Part shown: one piece after another, positions 41,584 through 50,047 of the stretch
Layout: the number at the start of each line of letters is the position of its first letter
Numbering within the stretch: the first letter of the stretch is position 1
Assembly (NCBI GenBank): GCA_902491215.1
Contig: CABUGV010000025.1
Coordinates: 1-50,193, forward strand
Direction: 5' to 3'
Length of the DNA stretch: 50,193 bases
From: 43-108 sp001915545
GTDB taxonomy: Bacteria; Bacteroidota; Bacteroidia; Bacteroidales; Bacteroidaceae
Made by a program: the position numbers and the translations under genes
Notes under the pieces: generated by a model
What the model was told of the DNA's origin: nothing
The model's database searches: none
What the model saw: only the letters and a program-made list of their open reading frames with translations

Positions 41584-43797
41584 TCAATTGTCAGAATGTA
41601 TTACGCGGTCGTTGAGTTCGGCCAGCTTTGCTTTGTTCCAGCGTTCTGTTGTTCCCACAAGGTAGCCTGTTATGCGCTGCAGCTTGTCTATATGTGTGCT
41701 TCCGCATTTAGGGCATACCTGCATATTTGCGTCTGCATTCTCGTATCCGCATTCCATGCAGCGGTTGCGGTTGTGGTTTACGGAACCGTAGCCCATGTTG
41801 AAGCGGTCCATCATGTCCACAACCCGCATGATGGCTTCCGGATTGTGTGTGGCGTCACCGTCCATTTCAACGTAGAATATGTGTCCGCCTCGTGTCAGAT
41901 CGTGGTAAGGTGCTTCAATCTCAGCCTTGTGGCGTGCGCTGCATTTGTAGTAAACCGGCACATGGTTTGAGTTTGTGTAGTAGTCGCGATCTGTTATACC
42001 AGGTATAGAACCGTATGTCTTGCGGTCTATTTTTGTGAATTTGCCCGAAAGTCCTTCTGCCGGTGTAGCCAGAATGCTGTAGTTGTGCTGGAATCTTTCT
42101 GAGAAGTCGTTCGCACGGTCGCGCATGTATGTCACTATTTTCAGACCGAGTTTCTGAGCCTCGTCCGATTCCCCGTGATGCTTGCCGGTGAGAGCCACCA
42201 GACATTCTGCCAGTCCTATGAAACCGATTCCCAATGTACCCTGGTTGATTACAGATGCTATTGTGTCGTTCGGCTTCAGAGTGTCGCTTCCCAGCCACAG
42301 TGCACTCATCACCAGAGGGAACTGCTTTGCAAACGCCGTTTTCTGGAACTCTAGTCTTTCGTGAAGCTGATTTGCCGTAGTTTCGAGCATGGCGTCGAGT
42401 TTTGCGAAAAATGCGGCTATACGTTCTTCCTTATTTTCGATAGTACGGCACTCCAGTGCAAGACGTACAATGTTGATTGTAGAGAACGATATGTTGCCGC
42501 GTCCGATCGATGTTTTCGGTCCGAAACGGTTTTCGAACACTCTTGTACGGCATCCCATCGTTGCAGTCTCGTATTGGTAACGCTGAGGGTCGTCAGCTCT
42601 CCATTTCTCGTGTCTGTTGAATGTGGCATCAAGATTTATGAAGTTTGGGAAGAACCTTCTAGCCGTGACCTTGCATGCATATTTGTAAAGGTCGTAGTTC
42701 GGATCCTCCGGCATGTAGTTCACGCCTCTTTTCTTTTTCCATATCTGTATAGGGAATATGGCTGTCTCGCCGTTGCCGACTCCTTCATACGTGCTGCGCA
42801 GAACCTCGCGTATGATGCATCGGCCTTCGGCTGATGTGTCCGTACCGTAGTTTATGGAACTGAACACCACCTGATTGCCTCCGCGCGAGTGTATGGTGTT
42901 CATGTTGTGTATGAATGCTTCCATTGACTGATGCACTCTTGCAACAGTCTTGTTTATGGCGTGCTGAAGCATGCGTGCTTCGCCCTGAAGTCCGTCGAGA
43001 GGCAGAGTGATGTAATCTGCAATCTGACTGTCGTACAGATGTGACAGGTCTTGTCCATTCAGCTCCTCAAGCGTCTTTATTTCTTCAATGAAACTGCTGC
43101 GCACGTATGGTGCAAGATAGAAATCAAAAGCCGGTATGGCCTGACCTCCGTGCATTTCGTTCTGTGCTGTTTCCAAAGATATGCATCCGAGTATGCTCGC
43201 TGTTTCTATTCGCTTGGCAGGGCGCGATTCGCCATGTCCTGCAGAGAATCCTTCCTTCAATATCTTGTCGAGCGGATGCTGTACGCAGGTAAGACTCTTG
43301 GTCGGGTAGTAGTCCTTGTCGTGTATGTGCAGATAGTTGCCTCTTACCGCCTCTTTGGCATCATCGCTGAGAAGGTAGTCGTCGACAAACGGCTTTGTCG
43401 TTTCGCTCGCGAATTTCATCATCATTCCTGCCGGTGTGTCGGCATTCATGTTTGCATTTTCGCGAGTGATGTCGTTTGACTTTATGTTGATGATTTCGAG
43501 AAACATGTCGCGTGTCTTGGCTTTGCGGGCAATGCTTCTCTGATTGCGGTAGGCAATGTATTTTTGTGCAACGTCCTTGCGGCGGCTTGCCATCAGTTCC
43601 ATTTCCACGGCGTCCTGTATCTCTTCGACCGTCATCTGCGGCTTGCCTTTCACTGTCACGTGGTCGGTTATGAGATGCACCAGATCCATGTCTTCGCCCT
43701 TGTCGGTGTGGAGCATGGCTTTGCGTATCGCAGTGATTATTTTCTGCTCGTTGAAGCCGACAATGCGTCCGTCTCTCTTTACAACTGTCTGAATCAT
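41584..43797 (-). CDS. nrdD: anaerobic ribonucleoside-triphosphate reductase (class III)
   Basis: A 737-residue class III reductase that makes deoxynucleotides without oxygen or B12. An ATP-cone allosteric domain fills residues 1-90 (TVVKRDGRIVGFNEQKIITAIRKAM). The catalytic barrel includes HDKDYYPTKSLTCVQHPL and RTRVFENRFGPKTSIGRGNISF. The C-terminal end has a CxxC..CxxC zinc site (CMECGY, CPKCGSTHID) and the glycyl radical site RITGYLVGT near residue 712. The in-frame open stretch up to 44067 is left out: it is untypical protein and falls in the untranslated leader behind the riboswitch. A B12 riboswitch in front fits its role as the B12-independent alternative to class II reductase. Confidence 0.96.
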   Translation of the reverse strand: MIQTVVKRDGRIVGFNEQKIITAIRKAMLHTDKGEDMDLVHLITDHVTVKGKPQMTVEEIQDAVEMELMASRRKDVAQKYIAYRNQRSIARKAKTRDMFLEIINIKSNDITRENANMNADTPAGMMMKFASETTKPFVDDYLLSDDAKEAVRGNYLHIHDKDYYPTKSLTCVQHPLDKILKEGFSAGHGESRPAKRIETASILGCISLETAQNEMHGGQAIPAFDFYLAPYVRSSFIEEIKTLEELNGQDLSHLYDSQIADYITLPLDGLQGEARMLQHAINKTVARVHQSMEAFIHNMNTIHSRGGNQVVFSSINYGTDTSAEGRCIIREVLRSTYEGVGNGETAIFPIQIWKKKRGVNYMPEDPNYDLYKYACKVTARRFFPNFINLDATFNRHEKWRADDPQRYQYETATMGCRTRVFENRFGPKTSIGRGNISFSTINIVRLALECRTIENKEERIAAFFAKLDAMLETTANQLHERLEFQKTAFAKQFPLVMSALWLGSDTLKPNDTIASVINQGTLGIGFIGLAECLVALTGKHHGESDEAQKLGLKIVTYMRDRANDFSERFQHNYSILATPAEGLSGKFTKIDRKTYGSIPGITDRDYYTNSNHVPVYYKCSARHKAEIEAPYHDLTRGGHIFYVEMDGDATHNPEAIMRVVDMMDRFNMGYGSVNHNRNRCMECGYENADANMQVCPKCGSTHIDKLQRITGYLVGTTERWNKAKLAELNDRVIHSDN

Positions 43798-44078
43798 TTC
43801 TTTTGAACGTTTTTTTTGAGATTCATAAAACATGCGAAATTCCGGCTCGGCACTTCTCTCAAGCATCACCAAGGGCTCTGCTGTTTTGAAGCGTATGCGC
43901 CCATGTCCGTTTTTCGGATGACAGCAAAAGTTTACTCCGCAGTTTTTCGGCTGTGGTGCTGATTCAATTGCGCAACGCATCCACGCACAGTGGTGCGTAC
44001 TGAGAAAATGCCTATTTCGCTTTATATTATAATACTGTGCATTGCCTCCTAAACCCCGAGTCGGCAAGAACTGAACGT
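43798..44078 (-). other. nrdD leader between riboswitch and start codon
   Basis: The 281-nt leader is long for a riboswitch expression platform. It holds small hairpins (e.g. ACGCAC 43993-43998 pairing with GTGCGT 43984-43989) and a 6-codon ORF MHSIII (44042-44022) behind AGGAGG (44050-44045), a rare strong Shine-Dalgarno for this organism. No terminator with a good T-run was recognised. The stretch stays open in the nrdD frame, which is probably chance. Confidence 0.4.
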
Positions 44079-44257
44079 ACAGGCAGGTCTTCTGACTTTC
44101 TTAAGCCTGACTCCTTCCCAAAGGTCTGTCCTTCAGTGGAGTTGCTGTTTGTCAGGCTTTGCAAACAAGATTACAGCAGCGGGTACTGTTCGGGATTTTC
44201 ACCCGATTCCCTTTTCATCCATACGGCCGGACGGCACGGCATGAACACCTGTTATGT
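44079..44257 (-). ncRNA. adenosylcobalamin riboswitch
   Basis: Read on the minus strand: a 5' element ACAGGTGTT (about 44252-44244), then the conserved core GGGTGAAAATCCC (44204-44192) and CCCGCTGCTGTAATC near 44183-44169. A CCACTG element and GGGAAGG follow, and it ends in the B12 box AGTCAGAAGACCTGCC near 44097-44082. These are the consensus parts of the cobalamin riboswitch in the right order and spacing. The target is nrdD-nrdG, read in the same direction. Ligand binding should reduce expression, so B12 shortage raises the B12-free reductase. Confidence 0.95.
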
Positions 44258-44260
44258 CTG

Positions 44261-44291
44261 CAAAGGTAATGTTTTCGCCGACTATATCAAA
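44261..44291 (-). promoter_or_regulatory. promoter of riboswitch-nrdDG transcript
   Basis: On the minus strand TTTG (44291-44288) and TACCTTTG (44268-44261) form a perfect -33/-7 pair with 19-bp spacing. Transcription would begin a few bases before the riboswitch 5' end. Confidence 0.8.
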
Positions 44292-44516
44292 TTAAAAAAT
44301 GTATTTATCTTGTTCCTTATCCGTGTGCATGTGGTGAACGTCTTTTTGTTCTGGAATATATGTTTGCGGTCTTGATTTATTAGTATGTAATGTGCATTTT
44401 ATTTTATTAAGCGTTAAAATGATAAAAATGTGATTTGTGTATAGGGCGTTTGCTTACATATTTGCGATTCGATGCGAAAAATTGCTTACTATTTGAAATA
44501 ATAATTGAGTTTTTCT

Positions 44517-44547
44517 TCTGTATTTACTTTTGAAAATTATATATTTG
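44517..44547 (+). promoter_or_regulatory. asnA promoter
   Basis: TATATTTG at 44540-44547 matches TAnnTTTG. TCTG at 44517-44520 is a partial -33 with 19-bp spacing. The asnA start follows 29 nt later. Confidence 0.55.
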
Positions 44548-44576
44548 TGGATGAAATCTACAAAATAGTAAAATAT

Positions 44577-45614
44577 ATGAGCAAATTGATTAAGCCTGAG
44601 GGTTATAAGCAGTTGCTTGACCCGACACAGACTGAACAAGGTATCAAAACGATAAAAGACTTCTTTCAGATTAATCTATCAACAGCGCTTCGCCTAAGAC
44701 GTGTCACTGCGCCGCTTTTTGTACTTAGGGGACTTGGTATAAACGATGATTTGAATGGTGTGGAAAGACCTGTGACGTTCCCAATAAAGGATATGGGTGA
44801 GAGAGTGGCCGAGGTGGTACATTCACTTGCCAAGTGGAAACGTCTTATGTTGGCCGAATATGGCATAGAGCCAGGTTACGGTTTGTATACAGACATGAAT
44901 GCCATACGTGGCGATGAAGAGCTTGACAATCTGCATTCGCTCTATGTTGACCAGTGGGACTGGGAACGCACCATTAAAGCAGAGGACCGCAATCTTGCTT
45001 TTCTGAAGAAAATGGTGAAGTGCATTTATGCTTCAATCAGACGTACGGAGTATCTTGTTTGCGAGACATATCCGCAGATCAAACCTTTCCTGCCGGAAGA
45101 AATACATTTTATACATTCAGAAGAACTTTTGCAGAAATATCCGGGAATGTCGTCTAAGGAGCGCGAAAACGCTATATGTAAGGAGTACGGTGCTGTATTT
45201 ATAATAGGTATAGGCGGAAAATTGAGCAACGGCGAACCGCATGACCTGCGTGCACCGGATTATGACGATTGGACAACCAAGAACGAAGACGGATATGACG
45301 GACTCAACGGAGATATCATGGTTTGGTATCCTACGCTCAACAGAAGCATTGAACTTTCTTCAATGGGTATCCGTGTAGATCAGGAAGCACTCCTGCGCCA
45401 GCTTAAGATTACTGGCAAGGAAGACAGGAAGGAACTGTATTTCCACAAGCGTCTTCTTGACGGCGAACTTCCTTTAAGCATCGGTGGAGGTATCGGACAG
45501 AGCCGTCTGTGTATGGTGCTTCTCCATAAGGCACATCTTGGTGAGATTCAGGCTAGTATTTGGCCGGAGGACATGCGACGCGAATGCGCCGAATTGGGCA
45601 TGCCTCTTATTTGA
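44577..45614 (+). CDS. asnA: aspartate-ammonia ligase
   Basis: A 345-residue class II aminoacyl-tRNA synthetase-like enzyme that makes asparagine from aspartate, ammonia and ATP. It starts MSKLIKPEGYKQLLDPTQTEQGIKTIKDFF; other family segments are LSTALRLRRVTAPLFV, GLYTDMNAIRGDEELDNLHSLYVDQWDWE and LSIGGGIGQSRLCMVLLHK. The in-frame extension up to 44505 is leader sequence containing the promoter, so ATG 44577 is used. It is a single gene with its own promoter and terminator. Confidence 0.96.
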   Translation: MSKLIKPEGYKQLLDPTQTEQGIKTIKDFFQINLSTALRLRRVTAPLFVLRGLGINDDLNGVERPVTFPIKDMGERVAEVVHSLAKWKRLMLAEYGIEPGYGLYTDMNAIRGDEELDNLHSLYVDQWDWERTIKAEDRNLAFLKKMVKCIYASIRRTEYLVCETYPQIKPFLPEEIHFIHSEELLQKYPGMSSKERENAICKEYGAVFIIGIGGKLSNGEPHDLRAPDYDDWTTKNEDGYDGLNGDIMVWYPTLNRSIELSSMGIRVDQEALLRQLKITGKEDRKELYFHKRLLDGELPLSIGGGIGQSRLCMVLLHKAHLGEIQASIWPEDMRRECAELGMPLI

Positions 45615-45664
45615 TTTGCAGTTGATGCTGAGGTGCAGCTATTTTTTACACACATATTCTTCAG

Positions 45665-45708
45665 AACTGTATGTCGGTCATGTTTAAGATCGGCATACAG
45701 TTTTTTTA
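45665..45708 (+). terminator. asnA terminator
   Basis: AACTGTATGTCGGTC (45665-45679) pairs with GATCGGCATACAGTT (45688-45702), with two G-T pairs and a T-run to 45708. Strong intrinsic terminator. Confidence 0.9.
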
Positions 45709-45792
45709 TTTGCATATATCACTGAAAAACATTCTTCTTTTTTCTGTCTATCCGTTTAATTTTTCTGCTTTATTCCTCGCGCTCATCGTTTC

Positions 45793-45880
45793 AGTACTTC
45801 CTAAGGAGTATTGGAATATTGCTTAAGAAGTATTCAAGAACTTCTTAGGAGGTATTGCAGTACTTCTTAAGCAGTATTGC
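45793..45880. repeat. four tandem 22-bp palindromic repeats
   Basis: Four units of 22 bp, each with a core close to ACTTCTTAAGNAGTATTG. The dyad centres fall at about 45802.5, 45824.5, 45846.5 and 45868.5, that is every 22 bp exactly, or two helical turns. Half-sites vary slightly between units (CTTCCTAAGGAG, TGCTTAAGAAGT, CTTCTTAGGAGG, CTTCTTAAGCAG). It lies in noncoding DNA after the asnA terminator, about 220 bases before the esterase gene. It may be a cooperative protein binding array or a mobile palindrome family. Confidence 0.8.
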
Positions 45881-46100
45881 TGTTGTTTGGATCTTTGATT
45901 GAGCTTATACGCCTGACGAGGCAAAGAAAACATTAATGTCTGCAATTAAGAGCAAAGTGAATCTTTTTCGAAATATTTAATTTTACACAATATTTGAAGT
46001 CGGCGTTTTATTTTTGCCGCGATGGGCGTTGATTAATTTAACAAGACGCAAGCTATAAATCTTATACTACAGAAAAATCTAAGCTAAAACTGTAAGATGT

Positions 46101-47459
46101 ATGAATTTTAAGAAGTTATTTGTAAGCATTGTCTGCATGTGTTCATGCTGTGCAGTGTTGGGACAGAATGTGAAACTGTCTACTTTGTTTTCAGACGGAT
46201 GTGTTCTTCAGCAGAAGAGCAAGGTTCCTGTATGGGGAACAGCTGATCCGGGCGAAGCTGTGGTTGTCAGCGGTAGCTGGAACGATGAACAAGTGAAGGT
46301 GACGGCGGATGAGACTGGAAAATGGATTGCCTATCTGAGTACTCCTGCCGGCGGTGCTTCGACATACTCCTTGAAGGTAAATGACATGAATGTCGAAAAT
46401 GTTCTTGTCGGAGAAGTATGGATTTGTTCAGGACAGTCAAATATGAAGTTCCGTTTGGGTGAGTCGTGGGACGACAATTGGCAGATCAAAGGTGACAACT
46501 TTACGGACCTGCGATTTTTTGAGGTCGGAGTAAAACGTTCAGACAAACCTTTGGACGACGTTGAAGGTTTTTGGCGTTACGGCAAATATGACAACAACAT
46601 GCAGCACATAAGTGCTGTCGGATATTATTTCGGGCGTTATCTGCGTCAGAAACTCAATGTGCCTGTGGGAGTAATCGGTATCTACGAAGGCGGAACTTCG
46701 GCAGAGGAATGGACGGAGAAAGCACTGTTTGACAGTTGTGAGGAGTTGAAGGGTACTTATCACGAAGCACAGCCTGTTGGATGCCTCTACAACGGTATGG
46801 TTGCTCCTGTTTTGCCTTATAAGAATTCCGGAATTATCTGGTATCAGGGTGAGAATAATGTCAGTCGTCAGAATTCATATAAGACTTTGCTTGAACTGAT
46901 GGTGGAAGGTTGGCGCAATGATTTCGACGATCCGACATTACCTTTTTATATAGCACAGCTCACTTCTTATGGAAATGATGATTGGCGCACATTCCGTGAG
47001 ATTCAGGCCGACATTGCCGGTGACCTGCGCAATTCGGGGCTGGCTGTGACAATAGATGGAGGTGAGGAAAGCAATATTCATCCGCACAAGAAGAAGATTG
47101 TTGGCGATCGTTTGGCTATGATTGCTTTGGGACGTGTTTACGGAATGGACGAGCCGGTGAGCAGTCCTGTTTTCAGAAAAAAGAAGATTGAAGGTAATCG
47201 TTTGCGCCTTTATTTCAAGTATGCTGATTCTGGATTCAAGGTTAGCGGTGACGATGCTGACATTAAGCATTTTGAGCTGTGTGGCGATGATGGCGTTTAT
47301 CATACTGCACATGCTGTTGTTGAAGGCAACACGATTCTTCTTGACTGTCCGGAAGTGAAAGAACCTAAAGAAGCACGCTATTTCTGGAAGAAATATGACA
47401 AACCGAATATTTTCACAGCTCAGGGACTGCCTATAGTTCCTTTCAGAACTGAAAATTAA
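46101..47459 (+). CDS. secreted sialate O-acetylesterase-like SGNH esterase
   Basis: A 452-residue protein with signal peptide MNFKKLFVSIVCMCSCCAVLGQ. An N-terminal beta domain (LFSDGCVLQQKSKVPVWGTADPGE) precedes the SGNH catalytic domain. The nucleophile motif is VWICSGQSNMKF near residue 111, then IGIYEGGTSAEEW near 193, IIWYQGENN near 250, and the catalytic His in SNIHPHKK near 328. It matches the DUF303/SASA family that removes O-acetyl groups from sialic acids or from plant xylans; the substrate is unknown. The downstream surface protein starts about 50 nt later on the same strand, so both are probably one operon. Confidence 0.9.
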   Translation: MNFKKLFVSIVCMCSCCAVLGQNVKLSTLFSDGCVLQQKSKVPVWGTADPGEAVVVSGSWNDEQVKVTADETGKWIAYLSTPAGGASTYSLKVNDMNVENVLVGEVWICSGQSNMKFRLGESWDDNWQIKGDNFTDLRFFEVGVKRSDKPLDDVEGFWRYGKYDNNMQHISAVGYYFGRYLRQKLNVPVGVIGIYEGGTSAEEWTEKALFDSCEELKGTYHEAQPVGCLYNGMVAPVLPYKNSGIIWYQGENNVSRQNSYKTLLELMVEGWRNDFDDPTLPFYIAQLTSYGNDDWRTFREIQADIAGDLRNSGLAVTIDGGEESNIHPHKKKIVGDRLAMIALGRVYGMDEPVSSPVFRKKKIEGNRLRLYFKYADSGFKVSGDDADIKHFELCGDDGVYHTAHAVVEGNTILLDCPEVKEPKEARYFWKKYDKPNIFTAQGLPIVPFRTEN

Positions 47460-47509
47460 CTCAGTGGAGCTTTTTAACTATGTTGAACCTTAATTTATTG
47501 AAGCACAAT

Positions 47510-49876
47510 ATGAAAATCAGAACTATGGCAGTGTGCCTGCTGACAGCGTCTTATGGTATGGGATATTCGCAGGTCGGTTCCTTGCTCTATGATAAAGTGT
47601 ATGACGGCTCCGGCGGACGTCCTATGGATTTTGCTCCGGCATGGACCGAACATTCTGTCAATGGAGACAATATAAAAGTTTCTCAAGGCAATAAGCTTTC
47701 TGTTTCGATCGGAGACAATTCGTCTTGGAATGCACTCATGTTTCTGCCGGGCACATTTTCTGTTCCTTTCACTGCAGAATATTCTTTGGATGGGATAGAA
47801 GGTGGTGGAACAGACTTTGACGTTCGTACGGCCGAAGGCAAGCGTTTTTCGTTTACTCTTCAGCAGAAATGTCTTATTGACCGTATGAGGAGTGATACTC
47901 TGTGCACTGAACTTCCGGTACAAGATCGTTCGGTATACAGATTTGCCGTTTCAGACGATGACAAGCTTGTGATATACCGAAACGGTGAAGAAATTTTGCA
48001 GGCTGCCGTTTGTGAGGGCGATACACTGATGGATCCCGGATTTGAGAATCTGGAAAATCCTGAGCCTATATGGTGGTGGGCAAGCTGGTCGCAGCTGACG
48101 GTAGATACTTCAAGACCTCGTTCGGGCAAGAAGAGCCTTCATTGGGAGAACGGATGGACCGGCGATATGGGAGCGCATATTCCTGTTCAGCCGAATGCAA
48201 AATACAAATTATCCTATTATGCGAAGGCTGAACGTGTAAATGCATGGCAGTCGGAGATGAAGGGCAACCTTACAGTTGGTGGTGAAGAGATTGCTTCTGT
48301 CAATATACCGGTAGGAGAGTACAGGCTTTTTACTGTCGAGTTTACAACAGGCCCTCTTGATGAAACTGCTGAGTTGAGGTTCCATAACGGATGGGATTCT
48401 TCCGAATCAGGCGCTTTTGCTGTATTTATTGATGACATGCGGCTCGAAAGGGTAGAAGCACAGCCTTATATGCAGTTCGGACGTAAGTCACTTTCTGGCG
48501 AAAGCCGTTTCGGTGTGCGCCATGTTGCTTTGCGTTATGGTGATGCTCTGCGGCCGGCCGTCTTTACAGACTTGGCCGAATTGTGTGAGAAGACGCGGGC
48601 GATGCTTGATGAAGCAGTTGTAGGTGATGAAATCGGAAACTATCCTGATTATGCAGTTTCAGAGCTGAAATCTTCTTTGGAGCATGCGGCAGGCGTTGAA
48701 GAAGGTTGCAAATATGTGGCTGTAGATTCTTCTTACGCCGTATTATCGCGCGATATGGAAATCTTCAGCAAGTGCATGGTTACTGACACTGAACTTTCTT
48801 TCTCGGAGTTTTCAGTGCCTCAACTTGACAGGACACTTCGTGCAGGAGAAAGTTTGACAATTGTTCCGACTGGAAAAATGAGTAATGGAGAAGAGATTGA
48901 CAATGACATTCTTCGTGTTGAATATAAGTCTGAAAACGGTCTTTTCGAAATTTCAGAAGATGGATATCTGACGGCTTTATCATCAGGTTCAGATTTTCTT
49001 GTGGTCAATGCCAGATATATAAATGCCTCCGAACAGTTCAGAATACCTGTAAATATAGAAACTTATCAGATTGAGTCTGTTTCTGCCGAAACCTATGAAA
49101 CGAAACTGTTGTTGGGCGATGCTACAGGTATTAAGGTTGATGTGGTCATGACCGGTGGAAAAGCTCCTGAAGCTGGTGAGGTGCAGTTGTCGTACGAGTC
49201 GTTGACGCCGGATGTTGCCGAGGTAAACAGCAATGGTTCCGTTATTGCAAAAGGTGCCGGCAAGGCTGTCGTTCGCGTTACAGCAACGTTTATGGGAGAA
49301 AATGTGAGCGCTGATGTCGAGTGCGATGTAGTCAAGATTGAAAGCATCTCGTTGGAGGCACCATTGAGCATGGAAGTCAATGAACATTCAGAATATGCAT
49401 TTAGCGGATTCTATTCGGACGGAACTGAATTTGCAATGGAAGATGAAGATGTTGTTGTATGGTCGTCTGACAGAAGTGTGTTTAAAATGGACGATTCAGG
49501 CAATATTGTCGGTGCAGAACCGGGCGAAACGATGCTGAATGTTCGTGTAAATCAGGGAGGTGTACAGTTGAAGAAAAGCGTGGCTGTAAAGGTTGAAGTT
49601 CCTTTGTCCATCTCTGATGTCGAAGAAGCTGACAAGAACGGATGCAGATTTTCGTACAATCCGGACAGCAAGATTGTAACTGTCGTAAAGCCGTCAGATT
49701 GCAGTGCATCGAAGGTTTCTATCTATTCGTCTTCAGGTTTGCGTGTGCGCTGTGTTGCATTTGATGGCGACAGAGCTGAATTGTCTGTAGCTGGTCTGCT
49801 TGCTGGAGTATATGCTGTTGCCGTAGACGGAATCGCTTCAAACTCTGTAAAACTGACTGTTTCGCAAGGATATTGA
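47510..49876 (+). CDS. secreted Big2-domain protein with CBM-like region and T9SS tail
   Basis: A 788-residue protein with signal peptide MKIRTMAVCLLTASYGMGYSQ; ATG 47510 is chosen over 47480 for this reason. An N-terminal beta-sandwich (about 25-160) precedes a CBM4/9-like jelly roll (about 165-310, DPGFENLENPEPIWWWASWSQ ... GKKSLHWENGW ... FIDDMRLERVE). A helical linker (AELCEKTRAMLDEAVVGDEIGNYPDYAV) precedes Big2-like Ig units (EISEDGYLTALSSGSDFLVV; VNSNGSVIAKGAGKAVVRVTA; DSGNIVGAEPGETMLNVRV). The C-terminal sorting-like domain ends SIYSSSGLRVRC...LLAGVYAVAVDG. No catalytic domain is recognised. It likely binds glycans at the surface and works with the preceding esterase. Confidence 0.8.
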   Translation: MKIRTMAVCLLTASYGMGYSQVGSLLYDKVYDGSGGRPMDFAPAWTEHSVNGDNIKVSQGNKLSVSIGDNSSWNALMFLPGTFSVPFTAEYSLDGIEGGGTDFDVRTAEGKRFSFTLQQKCLIDRMRSDTLCTELPVQDRSVYRFAVSDDDKLVIYRNGEEILQAAVCEGDTLMDPGFENLENPEPIWWWASWSQLTVDTSRPRSGKKSLHWENGWTGDMGAHIPVQPNAKYKLSYYAKAERVNAWQSEMKGNLTVGGEEIASVNIPVGEYRLFTVEFTTGPLDETAELRFHNGWDSSESGAFAVFIDDMRLERVEAQPYMQFGRKSLSGESRFGVRHVALRYGDALRPAVFTDLAELCEKTRAMLDEAVVGDEIGNYPDYAVSELKSSLEHAAGVEEGCKYVAVDSSYAVLSRDMEIFSKCMVTDTELSFSEFSVPQLDRTLRAGESLTIVPTGKMSNGEEIDNDILRVEYKSENGLFEISEDGYLTALSSGSDFLVVNARYINASEQFRIPVNIETYQIESVSAETYETKLLLGDATGIKVDVVMTGGKAPEAGEVQLSYESLTPDVAEVNSNGSVIAKGAGKAVVRVTATFMGENVSADVECDVVKIESISLEAPLSMEVNEHSEYAFSGFYSDGTEFAMEDEDVVVWSSDRSVFKMDDSGNIVGAEPGETMLNVRVNQGGVQLKKSVAVKVEVPLSISDVEEADKNGCRFSYNPDSKIVTVVKPSDCSASKVSIYSSSGLRVRCVAFDGDRAELSVAGLLAGVYAVAVDGIASNSVKLTVSQGY

Positions 49877-49932
49877 TTTTATTTTGAACATAGAGCGTTT
49901 TTTTAGGGATATTCAGTAAATAGAATAAAATT

Positions 49933-49980
49933 AGCCAACTAATTCATACACAAAGTGTTGCGAATTAGCTGGCTTTTTTG
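49933..49980 (+). terminator. terminator-like hairpin before IS transposase
   Basis: AGCCAACTAATTC (49933-49945) pairs with GAATTAGCTGGCT (49962-49974) with one mismatch, followed by a T-run. It may terminate the preceding operon or belong to the IS end, where it would shield the transposase from read-through. Confidence 0.75.
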
Positions 49981-49992
49981 TATCTTTAGGTA

Positions 49993-50031
49993 TTCCCCCG
50001 AAAATAAGGTTTGACAGCCAAAACGGGGGAA
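49993..50031 (+). repeat. inverted repeat in the transposase leader
   Basis: TTCCCCCG (49993-50000) and CGGGGGAA (50024-50031) form an 8-bp GC-rich stem whose 3' arm lies about 16 nt before the transposase start. It could hide the ribosome entry region in read-through transcripts, as known for some IS elements; this is inference. Confidence 0.5.
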
Positions 50032-50047
50032 ATTCCATGACTAAGAT

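Noticed and set aside
43798..44067. 90-codon in-frame extension of nrdD toward the riboswitch
   Set aside because: NrdD proteins start with the ATP-cone segment at 43797; the extension is of unnatural composition and lies in the riboswitch leader.
45793..45880. CRISPR array
   Set aside because: The units are contiguous palindromes without unique spacers, and there are no cas genes.
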